This document shows, in pieces, positions 51,630-60,445 of a stretch of DNA of 64,000 nt. A program made the translations under genes and the position numbers. The first letter of the stretch is position 1, and every line of letters begins with the position of its first letter. This DNA is from an uncultured Spirochaetales bacterium (GTDB taxonomy: Bacteria; Spirochaetota; Spirochaetia; Sphaerochaetales; Sphaerochaetaceae). The DNA is taken from positions 1 to 64,000 of the forward strand of contig CASFZR010000014.1 of the NCBI GenBank assembly GCA_949299185.1, written 5' to 3'. The notes below the pieces were generated by a model, which was not told the DNA's origin, searched no databases, and worked only from the letters and a program-made list of their open reading frames with translations.

Positions 51630-52857
51630 ATTCAATATCCTCCAGCCTTGAATAGATATCATTGATAGTCCGGGAACAGCTATCGATACTTGAAGGGTCA
51701 AGCATCCTTAATCCATCATCCTTTATTGAAGCACAGGTCCCATCCTCGATATATGAAGCCATCACGTCCTTATATGAAAGCTGAAAGCCAGCAGGTACGA
51801 CGGAATCAACACCCTTCTTGCCAGATAAGGATCCTGCATAGATAAGATTGTTCAACGCGGCGAGTACATATGGACTATGTGTCGTGATAAGCACAGAGCT
51901 ACCAGATACATTAAGCCTCTCTACTATATGCTCAATAAGCTGTCTCTGTGCATCTGGAAAGAGATTCTGCTCTGGCTCCTCGATAATGGCAGCGACATGG
52001 CTGTCAACGATAAGTCCAAGCTGCCCAGCCAGCTCTTGATAAGCCTCTTTAGATGAGGGCATGGAATCAATACCGGCTATCGACAGGATATGCTGGATGC
52101 GGTCTGCAGGCCGTACGAATGGCTTATCAAGGGTAAACCTCTCTGAAAGCTTCCTTATCTTCTCTACCTGTTCAACCGAAAGAAGCTGCTTCCCAGCCTT
52201 TCCCTTATACTCCATGCCTCTGATGCTGCTATCATAGACAAGCGCCAGTGGAAGGACGGACTGTATCCCGCTTGCTGCCCTATCGAGGGGAATACCATAT
52301 GTCCGTTCCTTGTCAGAAATAATCGAAGCATCATTACTGCTCGAATAATCGAAATGGAATCCATCTATCGGGATATCATATCCGGAAGTCCCCAGGAGAC
52401 TCCTTGCCACGGAATACTCCGAGGCAAGCTCATACATGACAGACGGCAGGTTCCTTATGGAACGGATATCATCAACCACGCTTATGAATGATCGTTCTGA
52501 AGGTATGTATAGGATCTTCGGCAAGGAATAATCACCTTTCCGGGCCTTGATCTCCACGCTGTCTGATGTAAATGATATCGAATACCTGTCACCACGATAT
52601 CTGATACGGGTATCATCCCTGATCAGATGATCTATCTGTACGTACGCGAATACGGATGAAACGACATATTCGACAGTACAATCGCTTTTTCTCAATGACT
52701 TCCTAGCAAGGCTCTTCTCAAGCCAGAGGAAAGCAGCATAGAGCCTGGCAACAGTACTCTTACCGCACCCCTGCGGTCCGACAAGCACGGTAACCTTACC
52801 TAACGCCACATGCGCATCCCGTATTGCTCCGAAGTTCTCTATGTTGATACTCGCCAT
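51616..52857 (-). CDS. AAA family ATPase (AAA15/OLD-like), putative defence protein
   Basis: The 413-aa protein starts INIENFGAIRDAHVALG with Walker A LVGPQGCGKST (about 26-35). An SMC-like distal half follows, with the Walker B/signature region AAIIEEPEQNLFPDAQRQLIEHI and the switch His in LITTHSPYVLAALNN. Such ATPases are sensors in Septu-, PARIS- and OLD-like antiphage systems, and in some repair systems. The second gene is translationally coupled. The mRNA seems leaderless (TATCAT 6 nt before ATG). The position at the edge of an AT-rich island suggests acquisition. Confidence 0.82.
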   Translation of the reverse strand: MASINIENFGAIRDAHVALGKVTVLVGPQGCGKSTVARLYAAFLWLEKSLARKSLRKSDCTVEYVVSSVFAYVQIDHLIRDDTRIRYRGDRYSISFTSDSVEIKARKGDYSLPKILYIPSERSFISVVDDIRSIRNLPSVMYELASEYSVARSLLGTSGYDIPIDGFHFDYSSSNDASIISDKERTYGIPLDRAASGIQSVLPLALVYDSSIRGMEYKGKAGKQLLSVEQVEKIRKLSERFTLDKPFVRPADRIQHILSIAGIDSMPSSKEAYQELAGQLGLIVDSHVAAIIEEPEQNLFPDAQRQLIEHIVERLNVSGSSVLITTHSPYVLAALNNLIYAGSLSGKKGVDSVVPAGFQLSYKDVMASYIEDGTCASIKDDGLRMLDPSSIDSCSRTINDIYSRLEDIEFGEG

Positions 52858-52863
52858 GTTTAA

Positions 52864-52869
52864 ATGATA
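52864..52869 (-). promoter_or_regulatory. -10 box 6 nt before ATPase ATG (leaderless start)
   Basis: On the minus strand TATCAT is followed by ttaaac and ATG. No ribosome-binding site is seen. Confidence 0.5.
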
Positions 52870-52927
52870 GCACAGGAAGAGATAAAACGGACACGCCCCC
52901 TGTTGTTAATATATTGAATAATGGTAT

Positions 52928-52954
52928 TAAAAATTCTGCCCAAAAGGGCAGAAT
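52928..52954 (-). terminator. Intrinsic terminator of AT-rich island operon
   Basis: ATTCTGCCC and GGGCAGAAT form a perfect 9-bp stem with a 4-nt loop. On the minus strand it is followed by TTTTAA. It lies about 30 bp past the last gene of the island. Confidence 0.85.
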
Positions 52955-52983
52955 AGCTGAGCGAAAAACTTATACGAATTAAT

Positions 52984-54663
52984 CTATTTCTGCAAGCCCT
53001 TTACAACTCTCTCTAATTCTTGCTTTGCAGAATCCCTAAACCTTTCCAATCTTGCCCCGTCCAAGACATATGTCATGATATGATTATATCCATATCCTAC
53101 AACCAAATCTCTATAACGTTGAGCAAGTGGGGAATATTCATCAAATGAATCAATTGCCTTCCTTATGAATTCCTCATCCTTATATTTGTCAACACGTTTG
53201 ATATACAGGAAAGTTTTGATTTCCAAAGCAAAACCGAGTACGTATAGATAATAAGCTTTTTTTAAAAACTCTAAATAACGAGTTATTTCTTGATTGTAAG
53301 CATTACTCAAAGAATCAATTATGCTATTAAATTCCTTGATAAGCTCAAGTGCCTCCTCTTTCTCCAAAATAACTGCATTTATATTTTCTATAGTCGGATC
53401 AAGCTTAGAGGAAAGTTCAGGCTCCCACTGATCCCTTCCATGAAGAAGGAATGACCAATAATACATAACATCAAGCCGATCATGGATATGACCGTTTATA
53501 TTTATCAAGCTTCCCCTAGCATATGATGATTTCTCCATGATCTTCCAGCCTAACTGCATCAGATGAGTTAGTTTCGTTATTTCGGTCGGATCAGTTACCG
53601 AACATTTCTGCTGCGCATATGAATCAGCTAGCATAGGAGACAATAACCCTTCATGACACCATCGTGTATATATTTCTTCATTTGATATACTTGGATTATT
53701 GCAGATCAAGCCAATAGCAACAGCATTCAAGAGATTAAAAGAATTAAAGCAACTCGACTGAGTCATGTTTTCCCAGTCGGTTCTAACTATCATATTCTTT
53801 ACGCCCTTGGTAATCATTCTATTTATGCGTTGGTGCAAATCCTCTACAACACTTACAGGGAATGCACCCAACCCGAAAAACTGTCCCCAAGCATCACATT
53901 CAACCCATTGATCCTTTGACATTCCTATCATTAGATTATCAACAGCTACCGGATAATAATCATGCGATGTCTTCTTAACGGCAAGGAATACTCCAGGAAA
54001 TTTCGCATTAACAATATCAACAAGTGCTGTTTGGTTCTCTTTATCATATGAGAAATCTCTAACAATCAGTTTTTTCCCGGCAGAAGTGATAGGACGATAC
54101 ATCGCACCAATTAATTGCTCATACCATTCCTTAGAATCATAATTCCTACATCGGTCACAATCACATTTGTTATGAGAAATCGACACCTTGCTTTCTTTTG
54201 ATCCACAACTAACAATAATACCAGCACATTCAGGAAACAGCTCTAAGAATTCCCGTACCTTTTCCTCTTCAAACTCAAACCAGAATGGATTTGAAGCACA
54301 CAACTGTCCGTTTAGACCAATTAGATCTGGATGTTTCAGAAGAATATGAATGGTCTCAAAGTTTATCTCCTTTACTTCTGGATAAAACGTCAATCCGTTA
54401 TTCTGGCATTTTTCAATCACAGTCCTCAAATAATACTGATAATTCTTTGTAATACTGTTTCTTACTGGATTAAAGTCAAGTATTTCCTGTTTTGTAAAGA
54501 ACTTTGAAGGAAAAACCACCTTATCCATCAACTCGCAACAATGAAATGCAATACCTGAATACCCATATTCTTTAGCAAATGAAATTGCCCTATCAACATG
54601 AAAAGCAGACCACATCTGGGTACCATCAATCTCAAGAATCACCTCATCAAAAGCACTTATCAT
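52984..54663 (-). CDS. GH67/DUF4838-like putative glycoside hydrolase, copy 1
   Basis: The 559-aa protein is a paralogue of the 575-aa protein two genes upstream. Shared blocks are KESKVSISHNKCDCDRCRN (a CxCxxC motif), GAMYRPITSAGKKLIVRDF, KTSHDYYP, QWVECDAWGQFFG and GVKNMIVRTDWE. The order and the VRDF.../E.D..GQ.FG blocks recall alpha-glucuronidases of family GH67, and the CxCxxC recalls DUF4838 proteins. The acidic residues in these blocks are candidate catalytic residues. There is no signal peptide, so it acts in the cytoplasm on imported sugar. Start chosen with GGAGGG 7 nt upstream. The enzymatic activity is not established. Confidence 0.6.
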   Translation of the reverse strand: MISAFDEVILEIDGTQMWSAFHVDRAISFAKEYGYSGIAFHCCELMDKVVFPSKFFTKQEILDFNPVRNSITKNYQYYLRTVIEKCQNNGLTFYPEVKEINFETIHILLKHPDLIGLNGQLCASNPFWFEFEEEKVREFLELFPECAGIIVSCGSKESKVSISHNKCDCDRCRNYDSKEWYEQLIGAMYRPITSAGKKLIVRDFSYDKENQTALVDIVNAKFPGVFLAVKKTSHDYYPVAVDNLMIGMSKDQWVECDAWGQFFGLGAFPVSVVEDLHQRINRMITKGVKNMIVRTDWENMTQSSCFNSFNLLNAVAIGLICNNPSISNEEIYTRWCHEGLLSPMLADSYAQQKCSVTDPTEITKLTHLMQLGWKIMEKSSYARGSLININGHIHDRLDVMYYWSFLLHGRDQWEPELSSKLDPTIENINAVILEKEEALELIKEFNSIIDSLSNAYNQEITRYLEFLKKAYYLYVLGFALEIKTFLYIKRVDKYKDEEFIRKAIDSFDEYSPLAQRYRDLVVGYGYNHIMTYVLDGARLERFRDSAKQELERVVKGLQK

Positions 54664-54681
54664 AATTATTCCCTCCATTTA

Positions 54682-55443
54682 CTATTTCGCAGTCTTGCCA
54701 CCGTCAACAACAAGAACTGTCCCTGTCACAAAATCAGATGCTGCAGACGAAAGAAAAAGTGCAGCCCCTTGATAATCTTCAGGCTGGGCAATCCTTCCAA
54801 GTGGATGATTCAATGCAACCCGCTCCTTTGTTCCGGGATTGTCTTTATAATATTGATAAGTAAAATTCGTTTCTGTAGCGGTTGGGGCAATGGCATTACA
54901 AAGAATCGAATATGGGGCTAGTTCAAGGGCAAGGGTTTTCATTAGCATAACAACTCCGGCCTTGCTTGCACTATATGCTCCATAGTTTATACTGGCACGA
55001 AAAGCACCCGTTGAAACAACGAAAATAATCTTGCCTCCACGTCCCTGATCAACCATAAGCTGGCCTATCGTTTTACCTATATTAAAAGCACCTGCCAGAT
55101 TAATCTTGATAACTGAATCCCACTCCTCTAATGACATAGATAATATTGCCTTTCTATTATTAATAGCAGCACAATTTATAAGTATATCTATCCCACCATT
55201 AGTTTTAATGAACTCTGCAAGCTTGATGACCGAATCCAAATCACTGATATCACATGGGAAGCAAGAAACATCATAGCCCAATGCTTTGCAGTCATTTACC
55301 GCGGAATCAAGTAAAACTTTGTCCTTATCAACAAGACAAACTCTACATCCCGCTTCTGCTAATGCTTTTGCACATGAGAGGCCAATTCCGCCAGCACCTC
55401 CAGTCACAACAGCCTCTTTCCCGTTTAGATTAAACATATCCAT
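54682..55443 (-). CDS. SDR family oxidoreductase
   Basis: The 253-aa protein is a classic short-chain dehydrogenase. It has the cofactor loop AVVTGGAGGIGLSCAKAL, an NCAAINNRKA motif in place of NNAG, the catalytic Ser in VVSTGAF and YSASK Tyr-Lys, and the C-terminal VVDGGK. Asp in CLVDKDK suggests NAD. It resembles gluconate/2-deoxygluconate dehydrogenases, so reduction or oxidation of a sugar acid is plausible. It lies between the two GH67-like genes and overlaps the upstream one by 14 bp. Confidence 0.9.
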   Translation of the reverse strand: MDMFNLNGKEAVVTGGAGGIGLSCAKALAEAGCRVCLVDKDKVLLDSAVNDCKALGYDVSCFPCDISDLDSVIKLAEFIKTNGGIDILINCAAINNRKAILSMSLEEWDSVIKINLAGAFNIGKTIGQLMVDQGRGGKIIFVVSTGAFRASINYGAYSASKAGVVMLMKTLALELAPYSILCNAIAPTATETNFTYQYYKDNPGTKERVALNHPLGRIAQPEDYQGAALFLSSAASDFVTGTVLVVDGGKTAK

Positions 55444-57157
55444 GAAGTTTCTCCTTCAAATCGTTATACAGACATTCAACACGATCCGGATCGAGCAGTG
55501 TATAAATTGTGTGTGGCCGATAATCCGTGGTAGAGGCAAATTCTCTTAGTACTGGAGCAAGTGAAATCAAATCACTAAGGGCTTTTTCCAATTGAGTCTT
55601 CTTTTCTTCATAATATCCACTATCCCTAGGTTCCTCTGTCTCAATAACATACCTAGCAAGTAAAATAGGTTGAGCTGCCTTTTTAAACAAATCTGCATAC
55701 TTACTCATAATCATAAGGCGCTCTCGAAGCCACTCAACTTTCTCCGTCTTCAAACCTAAACATGGTCTATTGCCAATATTCTCAAGATCTTTTGCCATTG
55801 AGACTGCATCATCTTTCTCTTTTAAAGCTGGCTCAAGATATTCCTTCATCGGTGACAAAGCATCTTTTTTCGAAGGGTCCCAATCTCTTAAGGAATTCTT
55901 TTCCTCCGATAACCAGAATGCATGATCATAACTAACCGGCATTAAGCTTGAATCAGAAAAAACGCAACAGCTAACAAATGGAATATGTCTTGTTACATCC
56001 CAAGTACGTGACATTATTTCCTTAAACCATGAAAGCCCGACCTGACGTTCCTCTTCATTTGCTGTCGGTTCATACCAACCTTCCTTAGATAGGAATTCAT
56101 CATAAATCTTTTGAGCAGGGCATGCTGGATCTTTAGCGAGCATCACAGATGAATACAAATTAATCTTATTAGGGGTCTTATGTGTAACATGACCATCGAG
56201 ACTCTCCCAGTCTGTCCGAATAAGCATTCCAGAAACGCCCTTGGCCAAAGCATGAACCATCCTGGTACGGTAATCTTCTAATAAATCAGCAATACCTATA
56301 CCCCAGCCAAAGTATTGTCCCATTGAATCAAATTCAATCCATTGCCTATGATTCCCTACATTTCCAATACGTGCATTCTCAGGAAACGTTGGATAATAAT
56401 CATGGGGAGTATTCTTCAATGAGAAAATAACATCGGAAGGAAGCTTCTCCATTGCTTCAGAGATATCCTTATGGGCACTAGGATCGAATACAAAATCTCT
56501 AACAACCAGTGTTTTGCCAGCTGCATGGATTTCTTCGTACATTGCCCCTAAAATTTTCTCATACCAAACGGACTTGGGTGTATTTCTACATAAATCACAT
56601 GTACAGCGGTTAGAATTAATTGAAAGCCGACTTTCTCCTGTTGCAGGTGAAGTGATAATACCACTTACCTCCGGGAATTCTTCGAAAAACTCATGGAATT
56701 TAACTTTAGTAAATTCTGGCCAAAAAGGATCATTTGCGCAGATTTTCCCATCCTTTATCAATTCTGGGAAGAATTCGAGAATCACATCGGGAAAGTACAG
56801 CTCTTTATTCTCAATATACACATCAATATTCCGCCTACGAGCTTGTTCCAAAACTCGCTTGAAGAACGCTCTACGCTGATAAGGACTAGAGCGTCTAGTA
56901 GGTGTATATTTATATAATTTCCGGAAACACTCTTTATAACGTTCGAATATCGAGGAATAAGTATTCTTACTACACCCAAAGTACTTTCCTGGATAAATTA
57001 TAAGATCAATAAAATCATTTCTGTGCAAGATTAGGGTATTAAACCCTTCACTTTCCATGAAATCAAGATTACGAACGATCCAATCGTAATCCCATGCGTA
57101 CAGACTGTTAAGTTCAAATCCCCTTACCGAAAAGTTAGTTCTAATAGTTTCATTCAT
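55430..57157 (-). CDS. GH67/DUF4838-like putative glycoside hydrolase, copy 2
   Basis: The 575-aa protein is homologous to copy 1 along most of its length. Matching blocks are GESRLSINSNRCTCDLCRN, GAMYEEIHAAGKTLVVRDF, NTPHDYYP, QWIEFDSMGQYFG and GVSGMLIRTDWE. Candidate catalytic acids lie in the same blocks. The N-terminal half forms a barrel-like alternation of strands and helices. It follows the second permease gene and is cytoplasmic. I start at MNETIRTNF with GGAGG 6 nt upstream; a start seven codons earlier is less likely. Confidence 0.6.
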   Translation of the reverse strand: MNETIRTNFSVRGFELNSLYAWDYDWIVRNLDFMESEGFNTLILHRNDFIDLIIYPGKYFGCSKNTYSSIFERYKECFRKLYKYTPTRRSSPYQRRAFFKRVLEQARRRNIDVYIENKELYFPDVILEFFPELIKDGKICANDPFWPEFTKVKFHEFFEEFPEVSGIITSPATGESRLSINSNRCTCDLCRNTPKSVWYEKILGAMYEEIHAAGKTLVVRDFVFDPSAHKDISEAMEKLPSDVIFSLKNTPHDYYPTFPENARIGNVGNHRQWIEFDSMGQYFGWGIGIADLLEDYRTRMVHALAKGVSGMLIRTDWESLDGHVTHKTPNKINLYSSVMLAKDPACPAQKIYDEFLSKEGWYEPTANEEERQVGLSWFKEIMSRTWDVTRHIPFVSCCVFSDSSLMPVSYDHAFWLSEEKNSLRDWDPSKKDALSPMKEYLEPALKEKDDAVSMAKDLENIGNRPCLGLKTEKVEWLRERLMIMSKYADLFKKAAQPILLARYVIETEEPRDSGYYEEKKTQLEKALSDLISLAPVLREFASTTDYRPHTIYTLLDPDRVECLYNDLKEKLHGYV

Positions 57158-57174
57158 AGAAAACCTCCTTAAAT

Positions 57175-58023
57175 TCAACCTTTTAACCCTGTAGTAGCAA
57201 CACCTTCAACAAAGAATTTCTGTGTGAAAAAGAATAGGATCACCGGGGGAAGTATTGATAGAACAGACATTGCAATCGTCTGGTTCCAAGCAACGGTCTC
57301 ACTGGTGTCCAAAGCCATGCGCAAGGCAAGAGATAATGGATATCTCTTAACACTGCTAATAAATATTAGTGGATTCATAAAATCATTCCATCGCCATACG
57401 AATTGGAATATGAACACAGAAATCAACGATGGGATACTCAACGGTACTATGATATGAGTAAGTACGGAAAAACTACTGCATCCATCCATGATTGCGGATT
57501 CATCAAGCTCCCTTGGAATTCCTCTAATATACTGAACTAACATAAAGATAAAGAACGAATATGTTGCAAAAGCTGCGGGGATAATGAACGGCAGGTAAGT
57601 ATTAAGCCAGCCAAGCTTATTAAAAAGCATATATCTAGGGATAATAATTACTTCATTTGGGAGCATAAGCGAGGCAAGAACAAGAGAAAAAAGAACACCT
57701 TTGAATTTAAATCTAAACCTAGCAAAGCCATATGCAACCAAAAAACTGGAAATGATGGTTAACAAAACTGTTGGCAAAACCATCTTAAATGTATTTATAA
57801 AATACAAGCTGAATGAATACTGACCGCTGCCTTCCCATCCTTTCTTATATCCGTCCAATAGGATTTCCTTCGGGATTAATCCAAGAGAACTGAATATCTC
57901 AGTATTGGTCTTAAAAGATGCAGAAATCATCCATAGCAATGGATAAACCATGACAACACCTAACAAACAAAGAAGGCCATAACGTACAATTGAAGCTACA
58001 ATAGCTTTATTCTTCCTTTTCAT
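57175..58023 (-). CDS. Sugar ABC transporter permease, MalG type (AT-rich island)
   Basis: The 282-aa inner-membrane protein has six helices. The EAA loop is LDESAIMDGCSSFSVLTHIIVPLS and the C-terminus FVEGVATTGLKG is typical. It starts 1 nt after the stop of the partner permease. Its ATPase is not encoded nearby. It shares the CUT1 layout with the permeases of the mannoside operon but is clearly diverged. Confidence 0.9.
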   Translation of the reverse strand: MKRKNKAIVASIVRYGLLCLLGVVMVYPLLWMISASFKTNTEIFSSLGLIPKEILLDGYKKGWEGSGQYSFSLYFINTFKMVLPTVLLTIISSFLVAYGFARFRFKFKGVLFSLVLASLMLPNEVIIIPRYMLFNKLGWLNTYLPFIIPAAFATYSFFIFMLVQYIRGIPRELDESAIMDGCSSFSVLTHIIVPLSIPSLISVFIFQFVWRWNDFMNPLIFISSVKRYPLSLALRMALDTSETVAWNQTIAMSVLSILPPVILFFFTQKFFVEGVATTGLKG

Positions 58024-58024
58024 T

Positions 58025-58915
58025 TTAGAAGGCCCCTCCATCCTCGTAATAAGTCCAATATGGGGAAGATTTGAATGTAGCAGCTGTCAAGATCATGATT
58101 ATTACAAAAAGAAACCATGATTCAGCTGAAGCATAACCCATCTTCATATATTTAAATGCATTGTCATAAAGCATCATCCCATATAGATATGTACTATTCA
58201 GCGGTCCGCCATTGGTAATGAGATAAGGTGCATTGAATTCCTTAAATGCAGTAATCATTTGCATGATTAAATTAAAGAAGATAATCGAAGACAGCATGGG
58301 CAAAGTTATCTTGAAGAAACAATGCAACTTATTTGCACCATCAACTCTTGCAGCTTCATACAGCTCATGCGGAATATTCTTTAGCCCAGCTAAGAACAGA
58401 ACCATTGATGATCCAAACTGCCAGACAACCAGCAACCCCATAGTAGCTAAGGCCAGATTAGGATCTCCCAACCAATCCGGACCATCTATACCAAATACAG
58501 CTAATAATGAATTAACAGTACCTTCCTTACCAAACAGGAACTTCCATATGATGGAAACAGCAACAGACCCTCCTAAGATGGAAGGAAGATAATACAATGT
58601 CCTGAAAAAATTAATGAACTTAATTTTCATGTTCAAGATGAGTGCAATAATCAAAGCAAAAATAAGCTTTCCTGGCACAGCCATCAATACATATAACAAA
58701 GTGGCTTTCAGTGATTTCCAAAATAATCTGTCAGCCGTAAACATTTTTACATAATTATCGACTCCGACAAACTTCATTGGCTTTAATACAGAAAATTCAG
58801 TAAACGAATACACCAATGAAGCAATGAAAGGATACAACTGGAAAACAAAAAAACCAATAATCCATGGCATTATATATAGATAGGCACAGTTTTGCCCAAG
58901 TGATCTCTTTTTCAT
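58025..58915 (-). CDS. Sugar ABC transporter permease, MalF/UgpA type (AT-rich island)
   Basis: The 296-aa protein has six helices. It begins YIMPWIIGFFVFQLYPFIASLVYSF and has the EAA loop YEAARVDGANKLHCFFKITLPML. A GAGG site lies 4 nt before the ATG. It follows the binding-protein gene with a stem-loop between them. Confidence 0.9.
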   Translation of the reverse strand: MKKRSLGQNCAYLYIMPWIIGFFVFQLYPFIASLVYSFTEFSVLKPMKFVGVDNYVKMFTADRLFWKSLKATLLYVLMAVPGKLIFALIIALILNMKIKFINFFRTLYYLPSILGGSVAVSIIWKFLFGKEGTVNSLLAVFGIDGPDWLGDPNLALATMGLLVVWQFGSSMVLFLAGLKNIPHELYEAARVDGANKLHCFFKITLPMLSSIIFFNLIMQMITAFKEFNAPYLITNGGPLNSTYLYGMMLYDNAFKYMKMGYASAESWFLFVIIMILTAATFKSSPYWTYYEDGGAF

Positions 58916-58941
58916 ACTACCTCGTTTATAGGATTTTCAGT

Positions 58942-58972
58942 GAGGAGCCAGACAAAAATTGACTGACTCCTC
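58942..58972 (-). terminator. Stem-loop between binding-protein and permease genes (island)
   Basis: GAGGAG pairs with CTCCTC, and the inner CAG pairs with CTG, around an 11-nt loop. It is the third such stem-loop in this window placed exactly between a binding-protein and a permease gene. Confidence 0.55.
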
Positions 58973-58984
58973 TAAGGCAAATAA

Positions 58985-60289
58985 CTATTTTATGGAATCA
59001 AGAAGCGCAGCAAGTTCTTCCATATAACCATCAGCTGCTTCTTCTGGAGAAAGTACACCATACCCAATCTGCTGGACATAATCCTTTGTCAACGCGAGCA
59101 CTTCAGGATTAAGGCTAGGTCCGTTATCTGCAATTCCTGCACCACTTATAGCTTGATTAACCATGTTAATCACATTTTCTGGAATTACGTTTTCCGCAAC
59201 TAACCTATCTGCAGCATACTTATTCGGAGGAACACCTATAGTATCCTTGATGGTATCTATCGCCTCTGGATCGTTTAATAGGAAATCAATGAAATCTGCA
59301 GCGATGTCCTGATGTTCTGATTTACTATAAATTCCAAAGAAGAAAGAAGGATTTACCTGGATACCTGGGTTAACAGGATTCTCCATAATAGGATATCGCA
59401 TAGTCTTGACTTCAAAAGGACTTACATCGGCAATACCTGTTATTAGGGATGAAGTCGTCGGGAAAATTCCTATATTACCATTGAGCCAATTCGGATTCTG
59501 ATCAGCATGAACTGTCTCATACAGCACTCCCTCACTGAATGGAGGAACGGTCCTTGTATCAACCAACTCACGAATATAAGAAAATACCTGAATTATATCT
59601 TCGCGACTAAATGCGATCTCATAGTCATCAGTAATAAGAGTCTTACCATTAATCTGTTTTAACATACTCTTAATAAGGTAAACCCAGTGATCGGCTATAT
59701 TGTACATAAGATATTTTGATGGATCCTGAGCCTGTACTTTCTTACCATTCTCAATAACAGTGTCCCAAGTCCAGTTATCATTAGGCTCAATTCCAAATTC
59801 CTCAAGGAACTCCACATTATAGAGATACCCCATACCATTCGACGCTGCAGGAAGTCCTATAAGGTATTCATCATTGCCACCCCAGGATTTAACAAAATCC
59901 ATGTCAAATCCACTCATGTCAATCTCATCAGAGAGGGTATACATATTTACTATTGGAGCTCCCTGATTCATGAGATCTGCAACCCATTTATTATCCACAG
60001 TAATAATGTCTGGTGCCGTACCACCAGCAAACTGTGTGAGCAATTTCTGATAGAAATCAGCAAAAGCACCATACTCGCCCTCAATCGTCACATTCGGGTG
60101 CCTGCTTTCGTAAATTTCTATTGCATCAAGAATTGCCTGATGCCTGGTATTTGATCCCCACCACGAAAAACGCAATGTAACATTTTCATTAGCACTGGAA
60201 GAATCTGTAGTTTCATTCTTTCCTCCAGCAAAAGCAGAGAGAATAAGAACAAACCCGAGAATAAGCACTAAAAAATACTTTTTCTTCAT
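58985..60289 (-). CDS. Sugar ABC transporter solute-binding protein (AT-rich island)
   Basis: The 434-aa periplasmic protein has the leader MKKKYFLVLILGFVLILSAF followed by AGGKNE, again without a lipobox Cys. Family-1 features are LRFSWWGSNTRHQAILDAIEIYESRHPNVTI, FAGGTAPDIITVD and DFIDFLLNDPEAIDTIKDTIGVP. It is the first gene of the importer operon. Start chosen with AGGAG 7 nt upstream. The neighbouring GH67-like proteins suggest an oligosaccharide with an acidic sugar as ligand; this is inference. Confidence 0.9.
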   Translation of the reverse strand: MKKKYFLVLILGFVLILSAFAGGKNETTDSSSANENVTLRFSWWGSNTRHQAILDAIEIYESRHPNVTIEGEYGAFADFYQKLLTQFAGGTAPDIITVDNKWVADLMNQGAPIVNMYTLSDEIDMSGFDMDFVKSWGGNDEYLIGLPAASNGMGYLYNVEFLEEFGIEPNDNWTWDTVIENGKKVQAQDPSKYLMYNIADHWVYLIKSMLKQINGKTLITDDYEIAFSREDIIQVFSYIRELVDTRTVPPFSEGVLYETVHADQNPNWLNGNIGIFPTTSSLITGIADVSPFEVKTMRYPIMENPVNPGIQVNPSFFFGIYSKSEHQDIAADFIDFLLNDPEAIDTIKDTIGVPPNKYAADRLVAENVIPENVINMVNQAISGAGIADNGPSLNPEVLALTKDYVQQIGYGVLSPEEAADGYMEELAALLDSIK

Positions 60290-60303
60290 GTTATCACTCC
60301 TTT

Positions 60304-60319
60304 TGTTATTGCAATAACA
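60304..60319. promoter_or_regulatory. 16-bp palindrome at island promoter
   Basis: TGTTATTGCAATAACA is a perfect palindrome directly after a TATACT -10 box (minus strand, 60324-60319). It covers the expected transcription start, a typical operator position, just before the AGGAG site of the binding-protein gene. Confidence 0.55.
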
Positions 60320-60383
60320 GTATAGGCGGAGAGTAAAAACACCACATAGGATAATGTTTTTAGATAACACGCTTATTTCTTAA

Positions 60384-60428
60384 GGATAGGGAACAAAACT
60401 TTTACATAATCTAAAGTTTTGTCTATCC
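60384..60428 (-). terminator. Long hairpin after sensor kinase gene
   Basis: Outer arms GGATAG/CTATCC and inner arms ACAAAACTTT/AAAGTTTTGT form a long stem, 18 bp past the kinase stop. The tail is not a pure U-run. It separates the regulator genes from the importer operon. Confidence 0.55.
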
Positions 60429-60445
60429 GCTAATAATAACGGTTT

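Noticed and set aside
51156..52857. PARIS system (AriA/AriB)
   Set aside because: The ATPase would fit, but the second protein is too small and shows a PD-(D/E)XK-like pattern instead of a DUF4435/Toprim-like one.
51156..52857. Septu system
   Set aside because: Septu's second gene is an HNH nuclease; no HNH motif is visible here.
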